The notes beneath the pieces are model-generated. The model was not told the origin of the DNA. It worked only from the letters and a program-made list of their open reading frames with translations, and did no database searches. From the NCBI GenBank assembly GCA_963841695.1, contig CAWJDQ010000003.1:372001-436000 (forward strand): 64,000 nt of DNA. Reading direction: 5' to 3'. This document shows positions 47,492 to 55,644 of the stretch, one piece after another; position 1 is the stretch's first letter, and each line of letters begins with the position of its first letter. The translations under genes were made by a program, and so were the position numbers. Source of the DNA: RYN-230 sp963841695. GTDB taxonomy: Bacteria > Actinomycetota > Actinomycetes > Streptosporangiales > Streptosporangiaceae.

Positions 47492-48010
47492 TCAGTCGAT
47501 CAGGTGGTGGCCATTGAACTCGCCGAGGTCCTCGCGGTAGAGCTCGATCCCGACGCCGTTGGGGTCACGGAAGTACATGCTTTCCTCGATGCCGCGGTCC
47601 GGCCCGGTGTATTCCATCCCGGCGTCGTCGAACTTCGTCCGGGCCGCGTCGTACTGCTCCTGCGGGATGGACAGGGCCAGGTGCTGGACCCCGCCAATGG
47701 TCTCCTGCCAGGCGGGGTGGTCATGCCCGGGGAAGTCGAAGAAACCGAGCATGTTCTTGTTGCCGATGTCGAAGAAGAAATGACTGGAGCCCGGGTAGTC
47801 CCGGTTTTCCACCAGTTCCACCAGCGGGAAGCCGAGGAACTCCTGGTAGAACCGGATGGTCTGCTCGACGTCACGGCAGATCAGCGCCAGATGGTGGACG
47901 CCGCGGACCGGGGTGGCGGGCCGCTCGCCGAGCGGGTGCAGATACCGCTGGCGCAATTCCTCCCGCCGGGCCCGGACCTTTTCGAGTTCGGCTCCCTGGG
48001 GCTGTGGCAT
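47492..48010 (-). CDS. VOC-family (glyoxalase/dioxygenase-fold) protein
   Basis: 172 residues with paired beta-alpha-beta modules: VRGVHHLALICRDVEQTIRF, FFFDIGNKNMLGFFDFPG, GGVQHLALSIPQEQ and YFRDPNGVGIELYRED, which carry the usual His/Glu metal-ligand positions. The substrate is unknown. ATG 48010 has GGAAGGA upstream and starts 4 bases after the universal stress protein stop, so the two are co-transcribed. Confidence 0.85.
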   Translation of the reverse strand: MPQPQGAELEKVRARREELRQRYLHPLGERPATPVRGVHHLALICRDVEQTIRFYQEFLGFPLVELVENRDYPGSSHFFFDIGNKNMLGFFDFPGHDHPAWQETIGGVQHLALSIPQEQYDAARTKFDDAGMEYTGPDRGIEESMYFRDPNGVGIELYREDLGEFNGHHLID

Positions 48011-48013
48011 GGA

Positions 48014-48466
48014 TCAATCCTTCCGGTTTCCCGGCACGACCACTACCGGGCACAGCGCGTGGTGGGTGACCTGGGTGCTGACCGAGCCCATCACCAGCCG
48101 GGCGAATCCGCCCGCGCCGCGCGCCCCGACCACCAGCAGGTCCGCGTCCTGCGACGCGTTGATCAGCTCGTCGGCGGCCAGGCCGCTGAGCGCGCGCACG
48201 GTGACCGGCGCGGCCGGCGCCCCGCCGCGCCGCTCCACCGCCCGGTTCACCAGTTCCTGGGTGGCCTTGTCCGCCTGGGCCCGGCTTTCCTCTTCGGCGG
48301 GGTAGTAGTCGGCGGGCGCGTACCCCGGACCGTAGATGCCCGCCACGACCGGGCTCACGGTGAGCACGGTCAGCGGGGTTTTCCGGAGGTCGGCCTCGTC
48401 CAGGGCCCAGTCCAGGGCGCTGAGGGAGTGTTCCGAGCCATCCACCCCGACGATGATGCCTGGCAT
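48014..48466 (-). CDS. Universal stress protein (UspA family)
   Basis: 150 residues, single Usp domain: MPGIIVGVDGSEHSLSALDW and the ATP-binding pattern GARGAGGFARLVMGSVSTQV. In mycobacteria several such proteins belong to the DosR regulon. Here the gene is divergent from the DevR-like regulator. No strong DosR box is visible in the 180-base spacer. Confidence 0.9.
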   Translation of the reverse strand: MPGIIVGVDGSEHSLSALDWALDEADLRKTPLTVLTVSPVVAGIYGPGYAPADYYPAEEESRAQADKATQELVNRAVERRGGAPAAPVTVRALSGLAADELINASQDADLLVVGARGAGGFARLVMGSVSTQVTHHALCPVVVVPGNRKD

Positions 48467-48646
48467 CGTCCGTCCTCCTCCTGCCGCCTGCCCGGTTCTT
48501 CCCCATCCCAGCCTAGAAGTACCCGGCCTCGCGCGGGACGGGACCTCCGGCCATCGCGGCGGGACCCAGGTTTACGCTGGACCCGATCACACATGCGCAG
48601 GTGCGCAGCCAGGCTGCCCCGAGCAGGCCTGGCCTGGCGGAGAGGC

Positions 48647-49354
48647 ATGCCATCGATGGGTGAGGCGGCCGGCGGCCCGGGGATCCGGGTGTTCCTGCTT
48701 GATGATCATGAGATCGTCCGGAGGGGCGTCCGTGACCTGCTCGAGGCCGAACCCGGCATCACCGTGATCGGGGAAGCCGGCACCGCCGCCGCCGCCCTGG
48801 CCCGGGTCCCCGCCCTCCGGCCCGACGTCGCCGTCCTCGACATCCGCCTTCCCGACGGCGACGGCGTCACGGTCTGCCGCGACCTCCGGTCAGCCATGCC
48901 CGAGCTCGCCTGTCTCATGCTCACCAGCTTCACCGACGACGAAGCCCTGTTCGACGCCATCATGGCCGGCGCCGCGGGCTACGTCCTCAAGCAGATCCGC
49001 GGCAGCGACCTGGTCAGCGCGGTCCGCACGGTCGCCTCCGGGCAGTCCCTGCTCGACGCCGAGGCCGCCAGCCGCGTCATGCGCCGCATGCGTGACCACG
49101 CCGCCGCCAACGACCCGCTCGCCGACCTCACCGACCAGGAACGCCGCATCCTGGCCCTGATCGGCGAGGGCCTCACCAACCGCCAGATCGGCGACCGGCT
49201 CTTCCTGGCCGAGAAAACCATCAAGAACTACGTCTCCGCCCTGTTCACCAAGCTCGGCCTGCAGCGCCGCGCCCAGGCGGCCGCCTACGCCACCCGGGTC
49301 TTCGAGCAGCAGCGTCCCGGCCACGAGTCGCCGGGCCGCGGCGCGCTCAGCTGA
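48647..49354 (+). CDS. devR: DevR/DosR-like response regulator
   Basis: 235 residues. Receiver domain with DDHE acidic pair, phosphoacceptor Asp65 in VAVLDIRLPDGDG, Thr in LTSFTDDEA and Lys in GYVLKQI. The LuxR-type HTH LTDQERRILALIGEGLTNRQ is followed by LAEKTIKNYVSALFTKLG. Both domains closely resemble mycobacterial DevR, the hypoxia/NO dormancy regulator. ATG 48647 follows GGAG. It is convergent with, and overlaps by 8 bases, the sensor kinase gene. DosR-like boxes occur at 51914, 52733 and 57666. Confidence 0.9.
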   Translation: MPSMGEAAGGPGIRVFLLDDHEIVRRGVRDLLEAEPGITVIGEAGTAAAALARVPALRPDVAVLDIRLPDGDGVTVCRDLRSAMPELACLMLTSFTDDEALFDAIMAGAAGYVLKQIRGSDLVSAVRTVASGQSLLDAEAASRVMRRMRDHAAANDPLADLTDQERRILALIGEGLTNRQIGDRLFLAEKTIKNYVSALFTKLGLQRRAQAAAYATRVFEQQRPGHESPGRGALS

Positions 49355-51047
49355 TCGGCACCCGCCAGACGAGCTGGGTGCCGCCGCCCTCGGCCGCCTC
49401 GATGACCAGCTTGCCGCCCAGGTCGGCGGCGCGCTCGGCCATGTTCGCCAGCCCGCTGCGCCGCGTGGTCGGGCCCATCCCGGTGCCGTCGTCCCGGACC
49501 CGCAGGACCAGCTCGGACCCGACCTCGACGGTCACGTCCACCCGGCTGGCGGCCGCGTGCCGGGCCGCGTTGGCCAGCGACTCGCGGAGCGCGCTGAGCA
49601 TCTGCTCGGCCGCGCCGGCGGGCACGGCCTCGTCGAGCGGCCCGACCAGCCGGAGCGACGGGGCGAAGCCGAGTGCGGGGGTCATCTGGTCCACTGCCTC
49701 GAGGACCTGCGCCCGCAGGCCGGCCTGCTTGGCCTCGCCCCGCGACTGGAGCGAGAAGATCGCCGAGCGGATCTCCCGGATCGTCTCGTCGAGGGCGTCC
49801 ACCGCGCCGCTCACCCGGGTCGCCGCCTCGGGCCGGGCCAGGATCGGCATCGCGCCCTGCAGTGACATCCCGGTGGCGTACAGCCGCTGGATGACCAGGT
49901 CGTGCAAGTCGCGGGCGATCCGGTCGCGGTCGGACAGGATGGCCAGCCGCTCCGCGTCCGCGCGGTGCTCGGCGAGTTCCAGCGCGATGCCCGCCTGCGC
50001 CGCGAACGTCTGGACCATCTCCACCGCCTCCGGGGCCAGCGGCATCGCGCCGGTGTCCCGGCCCACGGTGAACACGCCGCGGACGTCGCCGGGCGCGCCC
50101 AGCGGCAGGATGATGGCCGGCCCGAGCGGCATGTGCTCCCGGGCCGCGCCGGCCACCCGCTCGTCGTGGCCGAAGTCGTGCAGGGTGACCGGCTCACCGG
50201 AGGACAGCACGTCGCCGGACACCGAGCCGCTGACCGGGAGCACCAGCCCCAGGGCCCCCGCCGCGCCGGCCCCCGCCGCGTGCTGGATGACGAGCTGCTG
50301 GCGGTCGGGGGTGGGCAGCGCCAGCGCGACCAGGTCCGCGCCGGACATCTCCAGCGCCTGCTGGGTGACCAGGGCCAGCACGTCGTCGGGGACGGCGCCG
50401 GAGAGCAGCCTCCTGTTCACCTCGCTGCTGGCCCGCAGCCAGCGCTGCTGGCGGCGGGCTTCCTCGTACAGCTTGGCGTTGTCGATGGCCACCCCGGCGG
50501 CGGCGGCCAGGGCGACGAGCAGCGCCTCGTCCTCCTCGTCGAAGTCGGCGCCGCCTTCCTTCTCGGTCAGGTAGAGGTTGCCGTAGACCTCGTCCCGGAC
50601 CCGCACCGGGACGCCGAGGAAGCTGCGCATCGGCGGATGCCCGGCCGGGAACCCGCTCGACTGGGGGCTGGCCGAGATGTCGGGCAGGCGCAGCGGGCGC
50701 GGGGCGGTGATCAGCGCGCCGAGCAGACCCCGGCCTTCCGGCCAGTGATGGATGGCCGCGATCTGCTCGTCGGCCAGGCCGACCGGGACGAACTCGACCA
50801 GGCTCCCGCCGTCGCCGATGATCCCGAGGGCACCGTACCGGGCCCGGACCAGCGTGATCGCCGCCTCGACGATCTGCTTGAGCACCATCTCCAGGTCGAG
50901 GTTGGTGCCGACGGCGACGACCGCTTCCAGCAGCGTGTAGACCCGGTCCCGGGTGGCCAGCACCGCCTGCAGCCGGGACTGAAGCTCGGTGAGCAGATCG
51001 TCGAGGCGCAGCTGCGGCAGCGCCGGGTGCGGATCGGTCGGCTCCAC
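49347..51047 (-). CDS. devS: DevS/DosT-like GAF sensor histidine kinase
   Basis: About 566 residues: two GAF domains, then HisKA_3 (SDRDRIARDLHDLVIQRLYA, phospho-His in LHD) and HATPase (ESLANAARHAAASRV, DDGTGMG). GAF-A contains SGFPAGHPPMRSFLGVPVRV, aligning its His (residue 137 with this start) with the heme-ligand His149 of mycobacterial DevS, so heme-based O2/NO/CO or redox sensing is likely. GTG 51047 has GGGAG upstream; the frame also extends to a TTG at 51095. Cognate partner is the convergent DevR-like protein. Confidence 0.88.
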   Translation of the reverse strand: MEPTDPHPALPQLRLDDLLTELQSRLQAVLATRDRVYTLLEAVVAVGTNLDLEMVLKQIVEAAITLVRARYGALGIIGDGGSLVEFVPVGLADEQIAAIHHWPEGRGLLGALITAPRPLRLPDISASPQSSGFPAGHPPMRSFLGVPVRVRDEVYGNLYLTEKEGGADFDEEDEALLVALAAAAGVAIDNAKLYEEARRQQRWLRASSEVNRRLLSGAVPDDVLALVTQQALEMSGADLVALALPTPDRQQLVIQHAAGAGAAGALGLVLPVSGSVSGDVLSSGEPVTLHDFGHDERVAGAAREHMPLGPAIILPLGAPGDVRGVFTVGRDTGAMPLAPEAVEMVQTFAAQAGIALELAEHRADAERLAILSDRDRIARDLHDLVIQRLYATGMSLQGAMPILARPEAATRVSGAVDALDETIREIRSAIFSLQSRGEAKQAGLRAQVLEAVDQMTPALGFAPSLRLVGPLDEAVPAGAAEQMLSALRESLANAARHAAASRVDVTVEVGSELVLRVRDDGTGMGPTTRRSGLANMAERAADLGGKLVIEAAEGGGTQLVWRVPIS

Positions 51048-51253
51048 CAAGTTCTCCCGGAGACGTACATTGGAATCGCGTAATCTCTGAACCAACGGTA
51101 ACGCCTGGCCGTTGTGCTGTCTGTGGTGGCTCGGCGTTCTCCTGGCCTCGTGATCTGGCCGGGAACGCTCCGGGAGCGGGGAAGAGATGCCCCGGAGAGT
51201 TAGCTGCGGCCGGTAAAGCCGGGGTGCGGTTCAGGGCGGTCCGGCCAGAGGTG

Positions 51254-51874
51254 ATGATGGTGAGCGTGACGCGGACGCTCGGGCGCGGGATCGCAGCGCT
51301 TGGCCGCCGGATTGGCCTGGACGCCAACCCGCTCCGCCGGGGCTGCGACCGGGCTGAGGCCTGGGTGCGGCTGGGGCTCGTGCTGGTCTTCCTGATCGCC
51401 AGCCCGCTGGCCGCCATGGGCCTGGGCCACCTGACCAACGACGCGTCCGTCCGCGCGGCGCGGGCCCAGGCCGCGGCGGAGCATGTGGTCCCGGCGGTCC
51501 TGCTGCGCAAGGCCGCCCACAATTCTGACGACCCGCTCTACGCGGCCTCGGAGCTGACCTGGACGCGGGCCACCTGGACGGCCCCGGACGGGCGGAAGCG
51601 CACTGGCGACGTGCCGGCCGCCGTGGGCACCCGGGCCGGCCGTCAGGTGCGGATCTGGGTCAACGACATCGGCCAGCTCGTCTACCCGCCGATCGGGCAG
51701 GGGCAGATCGCCAGCCGGGTCATCGCGGTCGTCGCCCTCACCCCGGCCCTCCTGGCCATCATCCTGCTCGCAGCGGGCTGGCTGATCAGGCGGCTGCTGG
51801 ACCGCCGCCGGCTGGCCGGCTGGGCCACGGAATGGTCAGCGGTCGAGCCCCTGTGGACCAAGCGGACCCACTGA
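51254..51874 (+). CDS. Rv1733c-like two-helix membrane protein
   Basis: 206 residues. An N-terminal NPLRRGCDRAEAW motif precedes membrane helix GLVLVFLIASPLAAMGLG. The extracytoplasmic middle has ARW-like TRATWTAPDGRKRTGDV and GTRAGRQVRIWVNDIGQLV. The second helix is VVALTPALLAIILLAAGWLI. This order matches mycobacterial Rv1733c, a strongly DosR-induced latency antigen of unknown function. ATG 51254 or 51257 follows AGAGG. Confidence 0.8.
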   Translation: MMVSVTRTLGRGIAALGRRIGLDANPLRRGCDRAEAWVRLGLVLVFLIASPLAAMGLGHLTNDASVRAARAQAAAEHVVPAVLLRKAAHNSDDPLYAASELTWTRATWTAPDGRKRTGDVPAAVGTRAGRQVRIWVNDIGQLVYPPIGQGQIASRVIAVVALTPALLAIILLAAGWLIRRLLDRRRLAGWATEWSAVEPLWTKRTH

Positions 51875-51913
51875 CCGTCGCGCGCGGCGTCCTGACCAAG
51901 GCCCGCCCAGCCG

Positions 51914-51927
51914 GTGACTGAAGTCCT
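51914..51927 (+). promoter_or_regulatory. DosR-box-like palindrome upstream of the 52045 gene
   Basis: GTGACTGAAGTCCT agrees with 11 of 14 positions of the DosR core GGGACTWWAGTCCC. It ends 117 bases before the ATG at 52045, within the range of known DosR sites. Confidence 0.5.
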
Positions 51928-52044
51928 TTCCGGGCCAGGTCACGTGGCCCTGCCCGGTTCCCCCCGCCCGGCGGGAAGCTGCGAGGGACGAAGAGTTCTA
52001 CCGCCGGGCCGGGCAGGCCTGGTACCCAGCAAGGAGGCATCATC

Positions 52045-52635
52045 ATGCGCCGCAAGACTTTCGATGCACTGGTCAGCGTGGGAGGGCTCGTCCTGGCCGC
52101 GGTGCTCCTGGTGGCAGGCGTCCTGCTGCTGTGGGGCCACTCCTACGCCGGCGGGCAGGTTTCCAGCCAGCTGTCGGCCCAGAAGATCGTGTTCCCGACG
52201 ACCAGCAACCCCGAATTCAAGATCCTGCCGCCCGCTAACCGGGCCGCGATGGGCGCCTACGCCGGCCAGACCATGACCACCGGCGCGCAGGCCAAGACCT
52301 ACGCCGACTACTTCATCGCCCGCCACCTGCAGCTCATGGGCAACGGCAAGACCTACTCCCAGCTGTCCGCCGAATCACTGGCCCAGCCCAAGAACGTCGC
52401 GCTGGCCGGCCTGGTGCAGACCGTGTTCCGCGGCACCACCCTGCGGTCGATGCTGCTCGAGGCCTACGGCTTCTGGCAGATCGGGCAGATCGCGCTGTTC
52501 GGCGCCATCGCCTCCTTCATCGGCGCCGGCCTGCTGCTGATCCTCTCGGCGATCGGCCTGGTGCACGAGCGCCGCGTCCCCGCCGAAACCGAAGTCCTGG
52601 CCAAGACCGCGCACGCCAGCGCCGTGACCGCGTAA
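52045..52635 (+). CDS. Conserved membrane protein of the dormancy island
   Basis: 196 residues, preceded by a near-perfect AAGGAGG site. Two membrane segments (VGGLVLAAVLLVAGVLLLWG near the N-terminus; IGQIALFGAIASFIGAGLLL near the C-terminus) flank an extracytoplasmic part with KIVFPTTSNPEF and TTGAQAKTYADYFIARHL. Relatives are widespread in actinobacteria and sometimes mislabelled LigA. Function unknown. A DosR-like box lies upstream and a strong terminator directly downstream, so it is monocistronic. Confidence 0.82.
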   Translation: MRRKTFDALVSVGGLVLAAVLLVAGVLLLWGHSYAGGQVSSQLSAQKIVFPTTSNPEFKILPPANRAAMGAYAGQTMTTGAQAKTYADYFIARHLQLMGNGKTYSQLSAESLAQPKNVALAGLVQTVFRGTTLRSMLLEAYGFWQIGQIALFGAIASFIGAGLLLILSAIGLVHERRVPAETEVLAKTAHASAVTA

Positions 52636-52647
52636 GCGGCCCCGCCC

Positions 52648-52697
52648 ACAGCCGCCTGGCCGGGATCCCGATCCCGGCCAGCGGCTGTTTTTTGTTT
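52648..52697 (+). terminator. Strong intrinsic terminator
   Basis: Stem arms 52649-52667 and 52670-52687 pair over 18 bases with one bulged C, followed by TTTTTTGTTT. This is the clearest T-tailed terminator in the window and ends the 52045 transcript. Confidence 0.92.
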
Positions 52698-52732
52698 CCT
52701 CTAACGGTTTTACCAGGGCGGTTCACCAGCCT

Positions 52733-52746
52733 GGGACCAAAGTCCC
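52733..52746 (+). promoter_or_regulatory. DosR box upstream of the cytochrome b gene
   Basis: GGGACCAAAGTCCC matches 13 of 14 positions of the DosR core GGGACTWWAGTCCC. With flanks, CCTGGGAC and GTCCCAGG form perfect 8-base arms. It ends 93 bases before ATG 52840. The best DosR site in the window. Confidence 0.75.
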
Positions 52747-52839
52747 AGGGGCCGGTGCCCGATAGCCCTGTCCGGCCTCAGTGCTGCGGGGTCATTCTGG
52801 GGCGTCACTAGCTTGCTGGGCCTGTACTAGGAGACCCCA

Positions 52840-54723
52840 ATGAAACCGCCCGCGTATCTGGCTTCGGCCCCGATTAACCTGGATCACCCAGGCGCCTATC
52901 TGCACTGGTCCATCTTCACCGTGTCGGTCGCCAATCTGTGCCTGATCGCGGTCATGGTGGTCATCTTCGGCGCGGCGCTGCTGCTGCCGTTCCCCAAGGG
53001 GCGCACGTATCCGCCGGCCCCGGCCGAGGCGGGACCGCCCGGCCCGGCTGAGGACGCGGTCCCGGCGGCCGACGACGAGGACGCGGGCATGTGGACCTAC
53101 CGGGTCCGCCATTTCGCCACCCGGATCCTGCCGCCCGGCAAGCTGCTGCCCGACCGCCAGCCCGCCTACGTGGCCTCCTGGATCTACGTGTTCGGCGTGG
53201 GCAGCCTGGCCGCGCTGGGGGTTGCGATCGTGTCGGGCTTCGGGCTGGCTCTGGGCGGCCCGGACTGGTGGCACTACAACCCGGTTGGCCACTACTTCAA
53301 CAGCCTGCACCTGTGGAGCGTGGAACTGTTCATGGCCCTGCTGGTCATCCACTTGTGGGGCAAGTTCTGGATGGCGGCCTGGCGCGGCAAGCGGACCTGG
53401 ACCTGGATCACCGGGGTCGTCGCGTTCGTGGCGTCGGTCATCGAGTGCTTCACCGGCTATGTGTCCCAGCAGAATTTCGACTCACAGTGGATTTCCACCA
53501 GCGGCAAGGATGCCTTCAACTCGGTCGGCGTCGGCGCGTTCTTCAACGTGATGAACTTCGGCCAGATGCTCATGTGGCACATCGTGCTGGTGCCGATCAT
53601 CCTGATCGCCATTATCGGGGCGCACGTCCTGCTGGTCCGGGTGCGCGGCGTGTCGCACCCGATGCCGGCCGGGATTCATGCGCCGGGCCGGGGCACTCCC
53701 CGGCAGCGCCGCCGGGCCCTGGCCCAGGCGGACGCGGCGCCCTGGCGCGGCTCGACCCGCCGCTACGACATCCTCAAGGAAGGCACCGTGGCCGGGGTCA
53801 TCGTCCTGGTGCTCACGGTCGCCCTGGCCACCCTGCTGTCCTCGCCTGATGTGCCGTCGGTGACCATCCAGACCTGGAGCAGGATCGCGCCCGCCGACTT
53901 CCTGGCCACGTCGGCGACCGAACTCAACGGCACCAGCGAGACGGCCACCTACGGGCCGCCCTACAACAACGTCACCGGCAACACGCAGAGCCTGCTGTTC
54001 GCGCCCGCGAACATCACCGGGGTGACCCAGCCGATCAACGCCGCCCAGGACTTCGTGCTCCGGCCGCTGGCCACGGCCACGACGGGGAACCCGGCGCTGG
54101 CCGCCGCCCTGGCCACCTACCGCGCCGCTTCCCCGGCCCAGCAGCTCAAGTGGGCCAATGCCTACGCCGCCGCGGTCACCAAGGTGAAGTTCGTGGGTGG
54201 CGCGCCGGTCCTGCCCGCCGCGGCCGACGGGCCCGTCCCGGTCATGCTGGCCAACGAGCTGACCATCGCCCGCAGCGGAGCGCTGGACGCCAGCCTGGTG
54301 TCCAAGCAGGCGTTCTACGGCACCAACCTCACCCCGGCGCTGCTGTTCATCGAGGACGGCGCCTACTTCGTGAACCAGGCCACGGCGCTGCACCTGTCCG
54401 GTGCGCAGTGGGGCGTGATGAACGAGACCGGCAGCTACCCGGGCCAGCCGTGGCTGTGGCTGTACACGCTCTGGTACCAGGTGCCGGGCTGGACCAACTC
54501 CGTCAACATCGACATGATCGCGATCTACATGACCGGCGTGGCCACCCTGCTCCTGCTGGCCGTGCCGTTCATCCCGGGCCTGCGCGACGTGCCCCGGCTG
54601 GTCCCGGTGCACCGGCTGATCTGGCGCCGGGGAACCGAGACCGCCAGTGACGGCCCGCCGCCACCGCCACCGCCGGCCGGGAAGTCCGGGCCGGTCGGCA
54701 CCACCAGCGCGGGCAAGTCCTGA
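52840..54723 (+). CDS. Stand-alone cytochrome b with a large extracytoplasmic C-terminal domain
   Basis: 627 residues. After one N-terminal helix, a cytochrome b/b6-type four-helix domain carries both heme pairs: His157-x13-His171 (SLHLWSVELFMALLVIHLWG) and His247-x14-His262 (MWHIVLVPIILIAIIGAHVL). Residues about 300-330 give another helix, then some 230 residues predicted outside the membrane (starting SSPDVPSVTIQTWSRIAP), a final helix (IAIYMTGVATLLLLAVPFIP) and a Pro-rich tail. No Rieske, cytochrome c or quinol-oxidase partner is adjacent, unlike qcrCAB. The DosR box upstream suggests induction under hypoxia. It may pass electrons from menaquinol to an unknown acceptor; that role is inference. 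Confidence 0.85.
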   Translation: MKPPAYLASAPINLDHPGAYLHWSIFTVSVANLCLIAVMVVIFGAALLLPFPKGRTYPPAPAEAGPPGPAEDAVPAADDEDAGMWTYRVRHFATRILPPGKLLPDRQPAYVASWIYVFGVGSLAALGVAIVSGFGLALGGPDWWHYNPVGHYFNSLHLWSVELFMALLVIHLWGKFWMAAWRGKRTWTWITGVVAFVASVIECFTGYVSQQNFDSQWISTSGKDAFNSVGVGAFFNVMNFGQMLMWHIVLVPIILIAIIGAHVLLVRVRGVSHPMPAGIHAPGRGTPRQRRRALAQADAAPWRGSTRRYDILKEGTVAGVIVLVLTVALATLLSSPDVPSVTIQTWSRIAPADFLATSATELNGTSETATYGPPYNNVTGNTQSLLFAPANITGVTQPINAAQDFVLRPLATATTGNPALAAALATYRAASPAQQLKWANAYAAAVTKVKFVGGAPVLPAAADGPVPVMLANELTIARSGALDASLVSKQAFYGTNLTPALLFIEDGAYFVNQATALHLSGAQWGVMNETGSYPGQPWLWLYTLWYQVPGWTNSVNIDMIAIYMTGVATLLLLAVPFIPGLRDVPRLVPVHRLIWRRGTETASDGPPPPPPPAGKSGPVGTTSAGKS

Positions 54724-54739
54724 ACGGGGCGTGACCTGA

Positions 54740-54782
54740 TCCCGGGGCGGCCGCCCGCGCTGCGCGGGCGGCCGCCCCGGGA
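54740..54782 (+). terminator. Long GC hairpin terminator
   Basis: Arms 54740-54760 and 54762-54782 are exact reverse complements of 21 bases and would close on a small loop. TTT and C-runs follow. It ends the cytochrome b transcript. Confidence 0.8.
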
Positions 54783-54793
54783 TTTCCCCCGTG

Positions 54794-54822
54794 TTGACGG
54801 CGGCGGCCGCCGTGACCATAAT
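54794..54822 (+). promoter_or_regulatory. Sigma-70-type promoter
   Basis: TTGACG (54794-54799), a 17-base spacer and CATAAT (54817-54822) form a near-consensus housekeeping promoter. The predicted start near 54829 leaves a leader of about 90 bases before GTG 54920. Confidence 0.7.
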
Positions 54823-54919
54823 TCCATCGCGCGGTCCGCCGCTCCGGGCGGAACGTGCTTCAGGAACGTAGCCCAGCAGCGCGGCTATCTCTGTCCCAGG
54901 TAGCAGTGGGAGTGACGCC

Positions 54920-55378
54920 GTGCTGGCCTACGAACCGGACGAAGGCCCGGCCAGACCGGGCGGGCCGCCCCCGGCCGGCCCGCCCCCGGCCGAACGGCCC
55001 GGGCCAGCCGCCGGCTGGCCCGCCAGCCCTGACCGCGAGGTGCTGGACGCCGCACGGTTCCGGCTTTCCCCCCGGGACGCGACTCCCGTCACCGATCCGT
55101 CGCTGGTGCGCACGCTGGGCGACATCCGGGCGGTGGCCCGGGTCCGCCGGGCGGCCTGGTACGGGGCCGAGCTACCCCCCGGGCCGGTAGATCTCGGGGC
55201 CAGCCTGGTCTTGCTCGGCAACCTGCGGCTGCACCTCGACGCGCTCGAAGCCGACCTGCTGGACGCCGCCGAGCGGCTGGGCGTGAGCTGGGACCTAATC
55301 GCGGCGATCACCGGCCTCCCGGCCGATGACGCGCGGCGCCGGCTGGCCGAACTCCGCGCCCGCCCGGATCCCCGCTAG
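54920..55378 (+). CDS. Hypothetical protein with a C-terminal helix-turn-helix-like region
   Basis: 152 residues. A Pro/Gly-rich disordered first third is followed by a helical part (LVRTLGDIRAVARVRRAAWY, HLDALEADLLDAAERLGVSW) ending DLIAAITGLPADDARRRLAE, which resembles the HTH of small actinobacterial DNA-binding proteins. No named family is recognised. GTG 54920 has GGGAG upstream and a good promoter at 54794. Confidence 0.6.
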   Translation: MLAYEPDEGPARPGGPPPAGPPPAERPGPAAGWPASPDREVLDAARFRLSPRDATPVTDPSLVRTLGDIRAVARVRRAAWYGAELPPGPVDLGASLVLLGNLRLHLDALEADLLDAAERLGVSWDLIAAITGLPADDARRRLAELRARPDPR

Positions 55379-55422
55379 GCGCGGCCAGGTCATGACGCAG
55401 GCGGAGGCAGCGTCATGGCTCT

Positions 55423-55541
55423 GCTAGCCCGGGGGGGCGACCCCCGGAACCCCCCGGCGTCACCGGCTCGGAGAGACCCCGCCTCCGGCGGGGCCCCGCC
55501 TCGCCGGCCGGGGGCGCCCCCAGGCGCCCCCCCGGGCTAGC
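55423..55541. repeat. Large nested palindromic element
   Basis: Perfect 17-base arms (55423-55439 and 55525-55541, GCTAGCCCGGGGGGGCG and its complement) enclose 85 bases that contain further GC stems such as CCCCGCCTCCGGCGGGG. An outer CATGACGC/GCGTCATG pair lies at 55391-55417. It could be a structured RNA, a terminator or a mobile palindrome. It fills most of the 266-base gap between two genes. Confidence 0.65.
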
Positions 55542-55644
55542 AAACGTTTGAAGCCGGCCTGCGGAGGCAGATAACAGGGTTGCGCCGCAGCCTGCGGCGG
55601 GGACATGCCTGGCCTCCCGGCCAGCCGGACAGGGGACATGCGCA

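Noticed and set aside
48467..48646. Possible DosR box between the stress protein and the DevR-like gene
   Set aside because: GGGACCTCCGGCCA-type words match only about 8 of 14 core positions, no better than expected in GC-rich DNA.
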